Assembly (NCBI RefSeq): GCF_008795955.1
Contig: NZ_VMHN01000010.1
Location: forward strand, 1 to 64,000
Direction of reading: 5' to 3'
DNA from: Marinobacter denitrificans
GTDB lineage: Bacteria; Pseudomonadota; Gammaproteobacteria; Pseudomonadales; Oleiphilaceae
Length of the DNA stretch: 64,000 nucleotides
Shown: one piece after another, positions 6,424-14,218 of the stretch
Numbering within the stretch: the first letter of the stretch is position 1
Layout of the letters: each line of letters starts with the position of its first letter
Translations under genes and position numbers: made by a program
Notes under the pieces: model-generated
What the model was told of the DNA's origin: nothing
Seen by the model: only the letters and a program-made list of their open reading frames with translations
Databases searched by the model: none

Positions 6424-6966
6424 ATGAGCCTGAAATATCACCTTGAGTTACTGGCCACCTACAATCAGTGGATGAATTCAAAGGTATACGAGGCTGCCAA
6501 CCGCCTCAGTGAACAAGAGCTGGCCAGGGACCGCGGGGCCTTTTTCGGCTCCATTCTGGGCACCCTGAATCACCTGGTTGTTGCCGACACCATCTGGCTC
6601 AAGAGGTTTGCCACGCATCCATCCTGCCTGGCTTCTTTGCGCGAGGTCGCTGATCTTCCGAGCCCCACCAGCCTGGACCAGATACTTTTCAAGGATTTGG
6701 CTAGCCTGGCTGAACACCGGGGCTGGCTGGACCAGAAAATCATCAACTGGATAGCCGAACTGTCCGACGGCGACCTGGATTTCGTTCTCAGCTACAGCAA
6801 CATCAAAGGGGTTGCTGCGAACAAACGATACTCGAGCCTGGTGCTTCACTTTTTCAACCATCAAACTCACCACCGGGGCCAGATTTCCACTTTGTTGTCG
6901 CAGGCAGGCGAGGATGTTGGAGTGACTGATCTCCTGGCTCTGCTTCCGGAGGAACCCAAGAAATAA
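6424..6966 (+). CDS. DinB family protein
   Basis: A 180-residue helical protein of the DinB/YfiT four-helix-bundle family. It has a DinB start (LELLATYNQWMNSKVYEAANRLSEQEL), the first metal-ligand segment LGTLNHLVVADTIWLKRF with its His near residue 50, and the C-terminal metal motif HFFNHQTHHRGQISTLLSQAG with two further His ligands around residue 145. Family members bind a divalent metal and some act as thiol-dependent transferases; the substrate is unknown. The start follows AAGGTAATTCAA. It may be transcribed with the upstream DUF3291 gene, 33 bp away. Confidence 0.88.
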   Translation: MSLKYHLELLATYNQWMNSKVYEAANRLSEQELARDRGAFFGSILGTLNHLVVADTIWLKRFATHPSCLASLREVADLPSPTSLDQILFKDLASLAEHRGWLDQKIINWIAELSDGDLDFVLSYSNIKGVAANKRYSSLVLHFFNHQTHHRGQISTLLSQAGEDVGVTDLLALLPEEPKK

Positions 6967-6993
6967 AGGTGGAGCGGGAATACGGCATCTAAC
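6967..6993 (+). pseudogene. 3' remnant of an antibiotic biosynthesis monooxygenase gene
   Basis: The bases after the dinB-like stop code for KVEREYGI and a stop codon. They match the last 24 or so bases of the monooxygenase gene at 7605-7922 with a single silent difference, and the match ends at the stop codon. This appears to be the scar of a partial duplication or of a lost second copy. Confidence 0.6.
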
Positions 6994-7013
6994 ACCCTAC
7001 CCAGGTAACGGCC

Positions 7014-7544
7014 ATGAGCTCAGAGAACATCACGATCAGAGAAGAGAGCGAGATAGACATGCCGGCTATCTCGGCCATTACCCTCGCCGCTTTCCAGCCG
7101 CTGGAAATCAGCAACCACACGGAGCACTTCATCATTGACGCCCTGAGAGCCGCCGGCGCGCTATCGGTGTCACTGGTGGCTGAGGTGGACGGGCGTATTG
7201 TGGGGCATATTGCGCTTTCGCCGGTCACCATGTCGGATGGCTCTGAAGGCTGGTATGGCCTGGGGCCGGTGTCGGTGCTTCCTGACTTTCAGCGGCAAGG
7301 CATTGGTAAGGCTCTGATCAACGAGGGCCTGGAACGGCTAAAGGGGATGAACGCGAAAGGCTGCTGCCTGGTGGGGCATCCCGAGTATTACCGCCAATTC
7401 GGGTTCGAGAATACGGATGCCTTGGCCTACGAGGGTGTTCCGGCAGAGTATTTCTTTGTTTTACCGTTCGGCGATTCAGTGCCGCAAGGAACGGTGGTAT
7501 TTCATGACGGGTTCAATGCCGCACCGGTTTCTCAGACGGATTGA
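7014..7544 (+). CDS. GNAT family N-acetyltransferase
   Basis: A 176-residue acetyltransferase of the YhbS-like GNAT type. Visible motifs are IVGHIALSPV (strand 4), the acetyl-CoA pyrophosphate loop GPVSVLPDFQRQGIGKALINEGL (about residues 84-106, with Q-R-Q-G-I-G-K) and GCCLVGHPEYYRQFGF near the C-terminus, typical of this subgroup. The acceptor substrate cannot be told from sequence. The ATG at 7014 follows GGTAACGGCC; the gene lies between the monooxygenase remnant and the intact monooxygenase gene. Confidence 0.88.
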   Translation: MSSENITIREESEIDMPAISAITLAAFQPLEISNHTEHFIIDALRAAGALSVSLVAEVDGRIVGHIALSPVTMSDGSEGWYGLGPVSVLPDFQRQGIGKALINEGLERLKGMNAKGCCLVGHPEYYRQFGFENTDALAYEGVPAEYFFVLPFGDSVPQGTVVFHDGFNAAPVSQTD

Positions 7545-7557
7545 TTTCCCTGTCAAA

Positions 7558-7589
7558 TCGAAAAAGACCACACGGTTGTCGAAAACCGC
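7558..7589 (+). repeat. 32-bp imperfect direct repeat, copy 1
   Basis: The sequence TCGAAAAA...TTGTCGAAAACCGC here matches 7932-7963 at 28 of 32 positions. The two copies flank the monooxygenase gene in the same orientation. Confidence 0.65.
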
Positions 7590-7604
7590 TACCCGGAGCA
7601 CTCT

Positions 7605-7922
7605 ATGTCAGAAATCTCCAATACCCCCAAGCCCCCATACTACGCCGTCATCTTCAGCAGCCACCGCACAGACGGCGACAACGGCTACGCCGAAATGGCC
7701 GCCCGAATGGCGGAGCTGGCAGCCCAGCAACCAGGCTATCTGGGCATGGAATCCGCCCGGGAGGGTCTGGGCATCACGGTGTCCTACTGGGAAAGCCTTG
7801 AGGCCATCCGCAACTGGAAGCAGAACGCCGAGCACCAGGAGGCCCAGCGACTTGGCCATCAGCAATGGTATTCCGGTTTTCGGGTGCGGATTGCGAAGGT
7901 GGAGCGGGAATACGGTATCTAA
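7605..7922 (+). CDS. Antibiotic biosynthesis monooxygenase (ABM) family protein
   Basis: A 105-residue single-domain ABM protein with ferredoxin-like fold: YYAVIFSSHRT (strand 1), MAARMAELAAQQPGYLGMESARE (helix and strand), GITVSYWESLEAIRNWKQNAEHQEAQRLG and a closing WYSGFRVRIAKVEREYGI. Relatives include cofactor-free monooxygenases and haem-degrading or uncharacterised stress proteins. A direct repeat brackets the gene and its 3' end is duplicated at 6967. Confidence 0.87.
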   Translation: MSEISNTPKPPYYAVIFSSHRTDGDNGYAEMAARMAELAAQQPGYLGMESAREGLGITVSYWESLEAIRNWKQNAEHQEAQRLGHQQWYSGFRVRIAKVEREYGI

Positions 7923-7931
7923 GCCAACGCA

Positions 7932-7963
7932 TCGAAAAAAATCGCACGATTGTCGAAAACCGC
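7932..7963 (+). repeat. 32-bp imperfect direct repeat, copy 2
   Basis: Second copy of the repeat at 7558-7589, starting 10 bp after the monooxygenase stop. Four mismatches, no indels. Confidence 0.65.
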
Positions 7964-8031
7964 GGTGCCCGATCGACTACCCGATGAATCTAACAAAAGC
8001 TTTTGATGAAAAAACGATCGGGAGAAACGCC

Positions 8032-8424
8032 ATGAAATACATGCTGTTGGCCTACGGAAACGAAGAAAAATTCAACCAGATGAGCAAAGACGAGCTGGCC
8101 GAGGTTGGGGAGAAGTGCAAGGACTTCGACGCCGAGATGCAGGCGGCGGGCGAGGTCACATGGGGCGGAAGCCTGAGCTGGAGCTCGAAGTCGATGCGCC
8201 TGAAGGACGGCAAACTGACGGTCACCGACGGGCCGTTCGCGGAAACCAAGGAGGTTGTGGGCGGCGTGGTGATTATCGAAGCGCCGGACTTCGACGCAGC
8301 GGTGAGGCTCGCCTCGCTGCACCCGGCAGCGCGCATGGGCGAAGAACTGGGCTGGGGCATTGAGCTCCGCCCGATGGACTACTGCCCCGCGATCCGCGAG
8401 GCGGAGGCAGCGCGCGGCGAGTAG
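8032..8424 (+). CDS. YCII-related (DGPF/PhnB-adjacent) domain protein
   Basis: A 130-residue protein of the YCII-related family: MKYMLLAYGNEEKF at the start, a central LTVTDGPFAETKEVVGGVVIIEA with the DGPF motif (about residues 64-86) and FDAAVRLASLHPAARMGE. These proteins have a ferredoxin-like fold with unknown reaction and are often found near ECF sigma factors; none is here. The start at 8032 follows GGGAGAAACGCC; an in-frame opening further upstream overlaps other genes and is not used. Its GC content appears higher than that of its neighbours. Confidence 0.87.
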   Translation: MKYMLLAYGNEEKFNQMSKDELAEVGEKCKDFDAEMQAAGEVTWGGSLSWSSKSMRLKDGKLTVTDGPFAETKEVVGGVVIIEAPDFDAAVRLASLHPAARMGEELGWGIELRPMDYCPAIREAEAARGE

Positions 8425-8537
8425 GTCTGGCTTCAGGGGCCGGAGCCGACGACGCCCGCCCCGCGATGACAGCAATTGAGTGTGGGGAAACACAAACTGC
8501 AATGCCAGTGCAGGGGAAGGCTCACCTCTCGTGGGCC

Positions 8538-9032
8538 TCAACTGCAAAGATGTGGCAGAAGCCAGGGCCCTGAAATCAACAAACCACCAATCGCCAAAAT
8601 ACCAATATAAATACGGAAAAGATTTGGAATTATGGTCCTATATTTTCTGCCGGACCGTTCATTCTCCCAACCCTGAGTGATGTGGCAGTCATTTAAGTCC
8701 GAATCGGCCAGAATTTTGTTCTCCAAGGCTTTCAGGCTACGAACTTCACATTCAACAAGCTGCTCATTTCTCCGATCTAGTTGCCAAAAACACAGAGTAA
8801 CCAGTATCGCAGACACTGAAAGAAATATACCCACTACCGCCATCACGGGATGAGATACCTCAGCTTGCCATAGAAAGCCCAGTGCCGTTATAAATGCCGC
8901 TATTGCAACAAAATAAAAGTTAAGAGACCGATGGCGTTGCGCGGCGTGGTAAATAAAAAGCGCTCGGGCATGTTCCAGCATCATTTCCAACGTATCATCC
9001 TGACTTTCTGGTTCCCTCTTTTCACCAGCCAT
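8538..9032 (-). CDS. Three-segment membrane protein, paired with DUF6899 gene
   Basis: A 164-residue protein with an N-terminal charged helix (MLEHARALFIYHAAQRHRSLN), a tight pair of membrane segments (about residues 39-58 and 63-85), a cytoplasmic coiled part (RRNEQLVECEVRSLKALENKIL) and a last membrane segment near the C-terminus (LFRIYIGILAIGGLLISGPWLL). The layout recalls SLATT or RipA-like small membrane proteins, some of which are effectors in defence systems, but no family is assigned with confidence. It starts 18 bp after the DUF6899 gene on the same strand, so the two form an operon. Confidence 0.72.
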   Translation of the reverse strand: MAGEKREPESQDDTLEMMLEHARALFIYHAAQRHRSLNFYFVAIAAFITALGFLWQAEVSHPVMAVVGIFLSVSAILVTLCFWQLDRRNEQLVECEVRSLKALENKILADSDLNDCHITQGWENERSGRKYRTIIPNLFRIYIGILAIGGLLISGPWLLPHLCS

Positions 9033-9050
9033 GGCTTTATCTCCAATTTT

Positions 9051-9305
9051 TTATTTGTCTATGGAATAAACATCTCCGTTCGTCGAAATTTTTTGATCTT
9101 CATAGGGTGCGGCAATTCTTCGGTAGAGCTCCAATTTCGCGCACTCTAGAACTCCAATCGCATCATTTAAATGTGCGTAGTTAAGACCAACCTCCAAAAG
9201 ATAAGCGTCTACAAGTTTTGTTATAGCATAGTTTAGTTCTCCAGCCGTGCGCGGAACTGCGCCTTCATCCAACCTCGGTCTATCAATGGTATTTATGTAC
9301 GGCAT
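9051..9305 (-). CDS. DUF6899 family small protein
   Basis: An 84-residue soluble protein that matches my recollection of DUF6899: MPYINTIDRPRLDE opening, GELNYAITKLVDAYL, a helix ending in GVLECAKLELYRRIAAPYEDQKI and a terminal NGDVY. The family occurs in bacteria and phages and has no assigned function. It is the first gene of a two-gene minus-strand operon with the membrane protein at 8538-9032. Confidence 0.75.
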   Translation of the reverse strand: MPYINTIDRPRLDEGAVPRTAGELNYAITKLVDAYLLEVGLNYAHLNDAIGVLECAKLELYRRIAAPYEDQKISTNGDVYSIDK

Positions 9306-9470
9306 AATATTGCCCTCAACGTTTTGGTCGACTCTGTACTGTTTTCAACTTGACTCTCAACAGCTAATTCAAGGAAATATCACAACTATCCGAGGACTAC
9401 TAGCCCCTGGCGATGCGTTTTCCAGAGTGCCTTCGCCTCCACTTAGAAACCATTGAAGCATTAACTGCCT

Positions 9471-9801
9471 ATGATCGATCACAACAAATTACAGACCTTG
9501 GTCAAGCAACTCTACGCCACTGTCAGCGAACTAGAAAAAATGTTCCCCGGAAGGCATTTCACTCCAGATGGCCACATGGTGGGGAGCTTGGGTGAATGCT
9601 TGGTTGCAGACGCGTATGCGCTTGAGCTCAAACCAGCTTCGAACAAAGGCTATGACGCAATCACTGCAAGCGGATTGGAAGTGGAAATCAAGGCGACGCA
9701 ATCAGCTCCCACGCAATGGGCAATTTCAGGTCTCTATCACCAAGCTCCGCAAACTCAATCAATCACTGGCTGAAGAAGACCGCGTGCCACGAGTTATTTG
9801 A
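9471..9801 (+). pseudogene. Broken DUF6998-like gene
   Basis: The frame from 9471 encodes a family-like N-terminus (FPGRHFTPDGHMVGSLGECLVADAYALEL ... GYDAITASGLEVEIKATQ). Right after ATQ it runs into unrelated sequence and stops at 9773. The expected family C-terminus (NGQFQVSITKLRKLNQSLAEEDRV, stop at 9801) lies directly after in another frame. A middle block of the usual protein is therefore missing, and an internal deletion with frameshift is the simplest reading. The domain resembles a PD-(D/E)XK-type fold (VEIKAT), but function is unknown. Confidence 0.7.
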
Positions 9802-9877
9802 AGGGTCCTATTGGAGATCGCTCTGGCCTTCGTTATGTTACTTCGTAAAGCCAAATTTTTAGGTTTTGAGAGGCCAT

Positions 9878-10627
9878 ATGGCACCACTTTATGAAAAACC
9901 AGTACGCGCCCTCATGCATGACATGGTGCAAGACATACAGTTAAAGCCGGACGCCGTGATTTCACGTGACCGCGTCCGTTTGTGGTTCAGGGAGAAATAC
10001 CCAAAGATCAAAGACGGAACAATTGCGGCTCACTTGCTAAGAATGTCAGTTAACTCTAAAAGCCGGGTTCATTACGGCGCCAAGCCGGGAGCGGATGATC
10101 TGTTCTTTCAGATCGACCCAAAACATTTTCGCTTGTATCAGCCCGAAAGGGACCCTGTGCCGATTTATCCGGGGAACGATTTGGAGCAGGCTTTTAAGGA
10201 AGAAGTCCAGGAACTAGCGGAAGAAGGTAGCCCAGAGTTTGCATATGAAAAAGACCTGCAGAATTACCTCGCAAAGAACCTTCGACTCATAGAACCGGGG
10301 CTCACGTTGTTTGAGGACGAGGGAATCAACGGCCTTGAGTTTCCCGTTGGCGGTAGATTCATAGACATCCTAGCTACGGATACAGACGGCAATTATGTGG
10401 TGATAGAGTTAAAGGTTTCAAAAGGGTACGACAGGGTCGTCGGCCAACTGCTGCGATACATGGCCTGGATACAGAAGAACCAGATCGAACCCGGCCAGTC
10501 GGTTCGAGGCATTATTGTCGCTCGGCACATCTCAGAAGATTTATTGCTTGCCTGCTCCGGAGTGCAAGGCGTGCAGCTATTCGAATATGAGTTGTCAGTG
10601 AGTCTGCGTGAGACAAAACTTCAGTAG
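9878..10627 (+). CDS. NucS-like (DUF91) PD-(D/E)XK nuclease family protein
   Basis: A 249-residue protein in two parts. Residues 1-90 look like a winged-helix-type domain (FREKYPKIKDGTIAAHLLRMSVN ... DDLFFQIDPKHFRLY). Residues 100-249 are an endonuclease NucS-type DUF91 domain with catalytic pattern R160-x2-D163, E177-L-K179 and GQ at 189-190 (GRFIDILATD, YVVIELKVSKG, RVVGQLLRYMAWI). DUF91 proteins include the mismatch and flap nuclease NucS of archaea and actinobacteria; proteins like this one in other bacteria are uncharacterised. The ATG at 9878 is preferred over TTG at 9866. The broken DUF6998-like gene lies just upstream. Confidence 0.82.
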   Translation: MAPLYEKPVRALMHDMVQDIQLKPDAVISRDRVRLWFREKYPKIKDGTIAAHLLRMSVNSKSRVHYGAKPGADDLFFQIDPKHFRLYQPERDPVPIYPGNDLEQAFKEEVQELAEEGSPEFAYEKDLQNYLAKNLRLIEPGLTLFEDEGINGLEFPVGGRFIDILATDTDGNYVVIELKVSKGYDRVVGQLLRYMAWIQKNQIEPGQSVRGIIVARHISEDLLLACSGVQGVQLFEYELSVSLRETKLQ

Positions 10628-10694
10628 GAAATTAAAACCAAATTGGCACCGGGACCAGCTAGGCTAGTTACTTTGACGAATTGAGGTATAAAAA

Positions 10695-11084
10695 ATGCGG
10701 ATCAAGCTGAATAGTGTTCTCGTCGACAATCAATCGAAGGCACTCACTTTTTATACGGAGGTCCTCGGCTTTGTGGTAAGCCAGGATGTGCCGGTTGGTG
10801 AGTTTCGTTGGCTGACAGTACGATCGCCTGACGGCGGGGAAACCGAGTTGGCTCTGGAGCCCAACGCCAATCCGGCAGCGAAGGAATATCAGGAAGCGCT
10901 GTTTGGGCAAGGTATTCCGCTAACGGCCTTCGAGGTGGAGGATGTCAAAGCGGAATTTCAAAGCCTGAAAGCCAAAGGAGTCGAGTTTACGACTGAGCCA
11001 CTGCAGGCGGGGCCGGTATGGATTGCTGTTTTCTCCGACACCTGCGGGAACCTCATTCAGATCTATCAGCCGCCTGAAGCATGA
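10695..11084 (+). CDS. VOC (glyoxalase/bleomycin resistance) family protein
   Basis: A 129-residue single VOC protein: VLVDNQSKALTFYTEVLGF (first beta-alpha-beta unit), WLTVRSPDGGETELALEPN, AFEVEDVKAEFQSLKAKGVEF and a final IAVFSDTCGNLIQIYQP with the metal-ligand Glu position replaced by Gln. The usual first His is Asn/Val-like here, so metal binding is uncertain. The substrate is unknown. It is monocistronic, preceded by GAGGTATAAAA. Confidence 0.87.
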   Translation: MRIKLNSVLVDNQSKALTFYTEVLGFVVSQDVPVGEFRWLTVRSPDGGETELALEPNANPAAKEYQEALFGQGIPLTAFEVEDVKAEFQSLKAKGVEFTTEPLQAGPVWIAVFSDTCGNLIQIYQPPEA

Positions 11085-11363
11085 AGGCTCTGTGAGCGGC
11101 TTGGCTCACCCTGAACTGTTCAAATTTTGACCGCCACGCAGGAAGAACTAGACTAACTAATGACTCTGATTTTCGCTGGAGAGTCTTGTCCCCGGGGGTT
11201 CACAAGACGATGTTGCTGCGCTCGCCTGCTGTCTCTTGGTAACGCTGCCCATTACGCTGGTCATCGCCGATTTTTCTGAATGCACACAAAACCGGGATAG
11301 CTTCAGTGCTGGCCTCGTCTGGCGCTGGAAACCGTGGTTTGGCATTTTAAAAGGAACTTCAAA

Positions 11364-12317
11364 ATGGCTAGCAAAGATAAAGCGAACGACGAATCCCCTC
11401 TCTCTGCCTCCCAGGTTGCCGAACGTTTCGACAAAAGCCCGAAGGGCAAGATACCCAAAGACTTGCAGTCCATGTTGCTGCCGGAACCGAAGCCCTACAA
11501 ATATAAAGGGCTGGAGGCCAAACGGGGTTCGCAGTCTGACGAAAAACCTACGGTACCCATGATTCCCAAGTGGTTTGGGGCAAGCGCCGTACCCTGCAGG
11601 GAGAGGCTGCTGAAACCGCCTCGTGTGCTTCTGAATGGAAAAGATCTCCAGCCTCTTACGGTTTTTAATCCGGAGGACCGCAGAATCTACAACGACATCA
11701 GTTATCCATGGGGAACCATCTGCAAGGTCCTGACCTCGTCTGGCACCGGATCAGGTGTCATTGTTGGGCCCAGGCATGTGCTGACGGCAAGTCATGTGGT
11801 TGACTGGAGCTCAAATGGCGCGGGCACCGTTGAGGTTCATCGGTCCGGCGGTTCAGTCCGTGCCGTCACTGCCATCACCAGAGTCTGGTTTTATACAAAG
11901 GTGACCGGCAGCGTTAGCTGGTTTGAACTCGACGAGGACTATGCGGTTCTGGTCACGGCTGATCGCATTGGCGATCTGTTTGGATGGATGGGTACGCGTA
12001 CATACAACAGTTCGTGGGATGACGAACCTTTCTGGTTCAATATCGGCTATCCCGCAAGTATTGGCAGCGCCTTGCGCCCGACCTTTCAGCGCGACAAGAC
12101 TCTGAATGAACCCTGGTATGATCTCGGCCCCGCTCGCTCCATGGAAACCCATGCGGACCTGACGCCGGGAAACTCCGGAGGCCCGATGTTCGCGTTCTGG
12201 AGTGACGGCCCCTATGTGGTGGCGGTGGTATCGGCTGAAGATACCAACGAAAACTGGTGCGCTGGTGGCTCCTGGTTAACGAAGCTTGTGCGCCATGCAC
12301 GGGATCAGGATGCGTAA
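11364..12317 (+). CDS. Trypsin-like (V8-type) serine protease
   Basis: A 317-residue protein with a chymotrypsin-fold protease domain from about residue 110. The triad is visible: H144 in VLTASHVVDW, D192 in LDEDYAVLV and S271 in LTPGNSGGPMF. The first 100 residues are charged and proline-rich with no signal peptide or membrane segment, so export is not evident from this start. The ATG at 11364 is chosen because AAAAGGAAC precedes it; an in-frame start at 11334 is possible but also gives no signal sequence. No partner gene is adjacent. Confidence 0.85.
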   Translation: MASKDKANDESPLSASQVAERFDKSPKGKIPKDLQSMLLPEPKPYKYKGLEAKRGSQSDEKPTVPMIPKWFGASAVPCRERLLKPPRVLLNGKDLQPLTVFNPEDRRIYNDISYPWGTICKVLTSSGTGSGVIVGPRHVLTASHVVDWSSNGAGTVEVHRSGGSVRAVTAITRVWFYTKVTGSVSWFELDEDYAVLVTADRIGDLFGWMGTRTYNSSWDDEPFWFNIGYPASIGSALRPTFQRDKTLNEPWYDLGPARSMETHADLTPGNSGGPMFAFWSDGPYVVAVVSAEDTNENWCAGGSWLTKLVRHARDQDA

Positions 12318-12384
12318 CCGGTAACTGAAGGCCGTTATCCAGAAACGATGCTTACGAAGGGCCAGGTTTGGCTCTTCGTAGCTG

Positions 12385-12675
12385 TCATTGCCGCGCAACG
12401 ATGGTAACACCCTCAACTTCAGCTACGGTTTTGGCATCTGCTCGTTCAATAATCTTCACCAGCGCCGATTGAATGGTCTCGTCCTCTCGGGCATCGCTTT
12501 CACTCACAAACTTTTGCTTCTGTGGTTCGGCGTTCTCATCCAGATTGAATGAAATAACGACCTCCGTTGCAGTCTCCGGCGTCTTGCCAAAGTACTCCAG
12601 CGAAACCAGAGGATAGCCATTGAAGCCTTTCTTGACCTGCTTTGCGATACGCTTTTTTGCTTTGTCCACATTCAT
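12385..12675 (-). CDS. Small hypothetical protein
   Basis: A 96-residue soluble protein starting with a basic segment (MNVDKAKKRIAKQVKKGFNGYP), then strands (VSLEYFGKTPETATEVVISFNLDE) and an ending helix and strand (ALVKIIERADAKTVAEVEGVTIVARQ). No family was recognised. It is the second of two small minus-strand genes (55 bp after the gene at 12731-12940) and may be cotranscribed with it. Confidence 0.6.
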   Translation of the reverse strand: MNVDKAKKRIAKQVKKGFNGYPLVSLEYFGKTPETATEVVISFNLDENAEPQKQKFVSESDAREDETIQSALVKIIERADAKTVAEVEGVTIVARQ

Positions 12676-12730
12676 AATTGGGTAACCACGCCATCATGTC
12701 AGGTCCTGATAAGGGTTGTATGTCCATCCC

Positions 12731-12940
12731 TTACCCCATTGTTCGATATTCTAGTATGAGACGTATGATTTCATGATCACTTGTCGCAGATTCCAGAGAT
12801 TGATTTACTGATGCTCTTTGTGGCAGGTGAATATCAAATTTCGACCGTAAAACCTCCGCCACTTGTTTATCAATAATGGGATCGAACTTTTGCCCTGCAT
12901 AAATGAAAATGCGCTGAAGAATAAAGTCTTTATTTGCCAT
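12731..12940 (-). CDS. Small hypothetical protein
   Basis: A 69-residue soluble protein (MANKDFILQRIFIYAG ... SDHEIIRLILEYRTMG), predicted mixed alpha/beta with no signal peptide. No family was recognised. It precedes the 96-residue gene on the same strand. Both are short and could be poorly conserved. Confidence 0.5.
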   Translation of the reverse strand: MANKDFILQRIFIYAGQKFDPIIDKQVAEVLRSKFDIHLPQRASVNQSLESATSDHEIIRLILEYRTMG

Positions 12941-13281
12941 AAAAAGCGTATTTCTCGGTTAACCTTAAAATATTTCTGACGCGGCAATCTATCCGTGAGT
13001 TCATAGTACTCCACTGTTGTATGGAAAAGCTCTCTGGCCTCTTAATGTTTGCTATCCGGAGGCCGGAGGCGAGGGCTGGTGACAACTCTGACAGCCGGCG
13101 ACATTGCAGGATGCTTTCGGGAGACTGCCTCATGATCCTCCCTGCCCCTCTGTAACAGTTTGTCCTGAAAAACTTAAATATTGCAAAACATTATCAAAAC
13201 CTCTTCTTGCATTTCGTTTCGATCTATAAGATTGCGCGTCGTTAATAAACCAATTCCCAAAATCATACAAATGGAGTTCTG
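12941..13281. other. Long intergenic region before the HpaA-like lipoprotein gene
   Basis: About 340 bp with no supported gene. The part near 13150-13270 is AT-rich and probably holds the promoter of the lipoprotein gene at 13282 and of the minus-strand pair, but no unambiguous -35/-10 pair with standard spacing could be picked. No strong hairpin is seen. Confidence 0.4.
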
Positions 13282-14136
13282 ATGAACCACAAGGGGTTTT
13301 TCGCAATTTGCATCGCTTTCAGTCTGTTAACTGGATGTGCATCCGCGCCTATCGAGCGCCAGACCGGAGAGCTGGATTTCCAGTACGAGTCTCAGAAGTC
13401 TTCACAGTCCCACCAGCAAACCATTGCTATCGTCAGCCCTAAATTCGGAAAGTACGAGTCATCAAAGCCGACCAGCTACAACGGGATGCAGATTCCCCAG
13501 GTAACGGCCGACTTCAACCAGCGCTTCTATCAGGGCCAGTACGCAAGGAATCTTGAAGCGGCATTAGGCACCGGCTTCCAGAAGCTCATCACCGACAAGG
13601 GATTCCGTTTTGTAGGCCCGTACCAGAACTTTGATGAGATCACCTACACCGACAAGAAAGACACCTATCTCGCAATCATTCCGTCCCTGGAGCTGAGTTT
13701 CAGCAAAGCTGCCGCCCAACCTGTTTGCTCTGGCTCCCGCTGCGTTGAAGAAGGTAGCTTCTCCATTGGCGGCGATTTTTCGTTCAAGCTGGTTGAGCCT
13801 TTGACCATGCAGACTTTTATGACCAAGCGGATTTCCCTGCAGGACCTGGAAATTTCCAAGGAATACCGAGCCATCTTCGACAACCCCGGACATAACAAGA
13901 ATGATCTGGTCGCACTCGCCCTGACCAGCGCATTTGAACAGATCGAGAAGGCAAGCAATCAGGGCCAGACCGTTGATGCGAGCAAAAACCTCGACACCAG
14001 CGACAAGGCTCTCGCTGACGCGGTTAACGAATTCTATGCAGCCGCCATGGGTCGACTCGATACTTATCTGGCGTCTGAAGAAATCCTGAGTTTTTCCCGG
14101 GACGTAAAGGCGCTCAAGGATCGTAAGCGGTATTAA
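13282..14136 (+). CDS. HpaA/NLBH-like outer-membrane lipoprotein
   Basis: A 284-residue lipoprotein: signal MNHKGFFAICIAFSLLTGCAS with lipobox LTGC, Cys19 being the lipidated residue. The mature part is polar and alpha/beta, with QTIAIVSPKFGKYES, FQKLITDKGFRFVGPYQNFDEITYTDKKDTYLAIIPSLELSF and a helical C-terminus. This pattern resembles the Helicobacter HpaA (neuraminyllactose-binding haemagglutinin) family, which has scattered members in marine bacteria; the assignment is tentative. It is followed by a strong terminator and then by another lipoprotein gene. Confidence 0.72.
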   Translation: MNHKGFFAICIAFSLLTGCASAPIERQTGELDFQYESQKSSQSHQQTIAIVSPKFGKYESSKPTSYNGMQIPQVTADFNQRFYQGQYARNLEAALGTGFQKLITDKGFRFVGPYQNFDEITYTDKKDTYLAIIPSLELSFSKAAAQPVCSGSRCVEEGSFSIGGDFSFKLVEPLTMQTFMTKRISLQDLEISKEYRAIFDNPGHNKNDLVALALTSAFEQIEKASNQGQTVDASKNLDTSDKALADAVNEFYAAAMGRLDTYLASEEILSFSRDVKALKDRKRY

Positions 14137-14169
14137 TTCAGGCGTTTCACCATCTGAATTGACCAACTA

Positions 14170-14200
14170 ACGGGGGGAGTTCACCCCCCGTTTCGTTTTT
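14170..14200 (+). terminator. Rho-independent terminator
   Basis: Stem ACGGGGGG (14170-14177) with CCCCCCGT (14184-14191), loop AGTTCA, followed by TTTCGTTTTT. It lies 33 bp after the HpaA-like gene and ends that transcript before the next lipoprotein gene. Confidence 0.9.
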
Positions 14201-14218
14201 CCCACCCGGAGAAAACAC

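Noticed and set aside
7417..8424. 335-residue frame across the GNAT and monooxygenase genes
   Set aside because: Only its last 130 residues form a known domain (YCII); the rest is antisense-like low-complexity sequence overlapping two clear genes.
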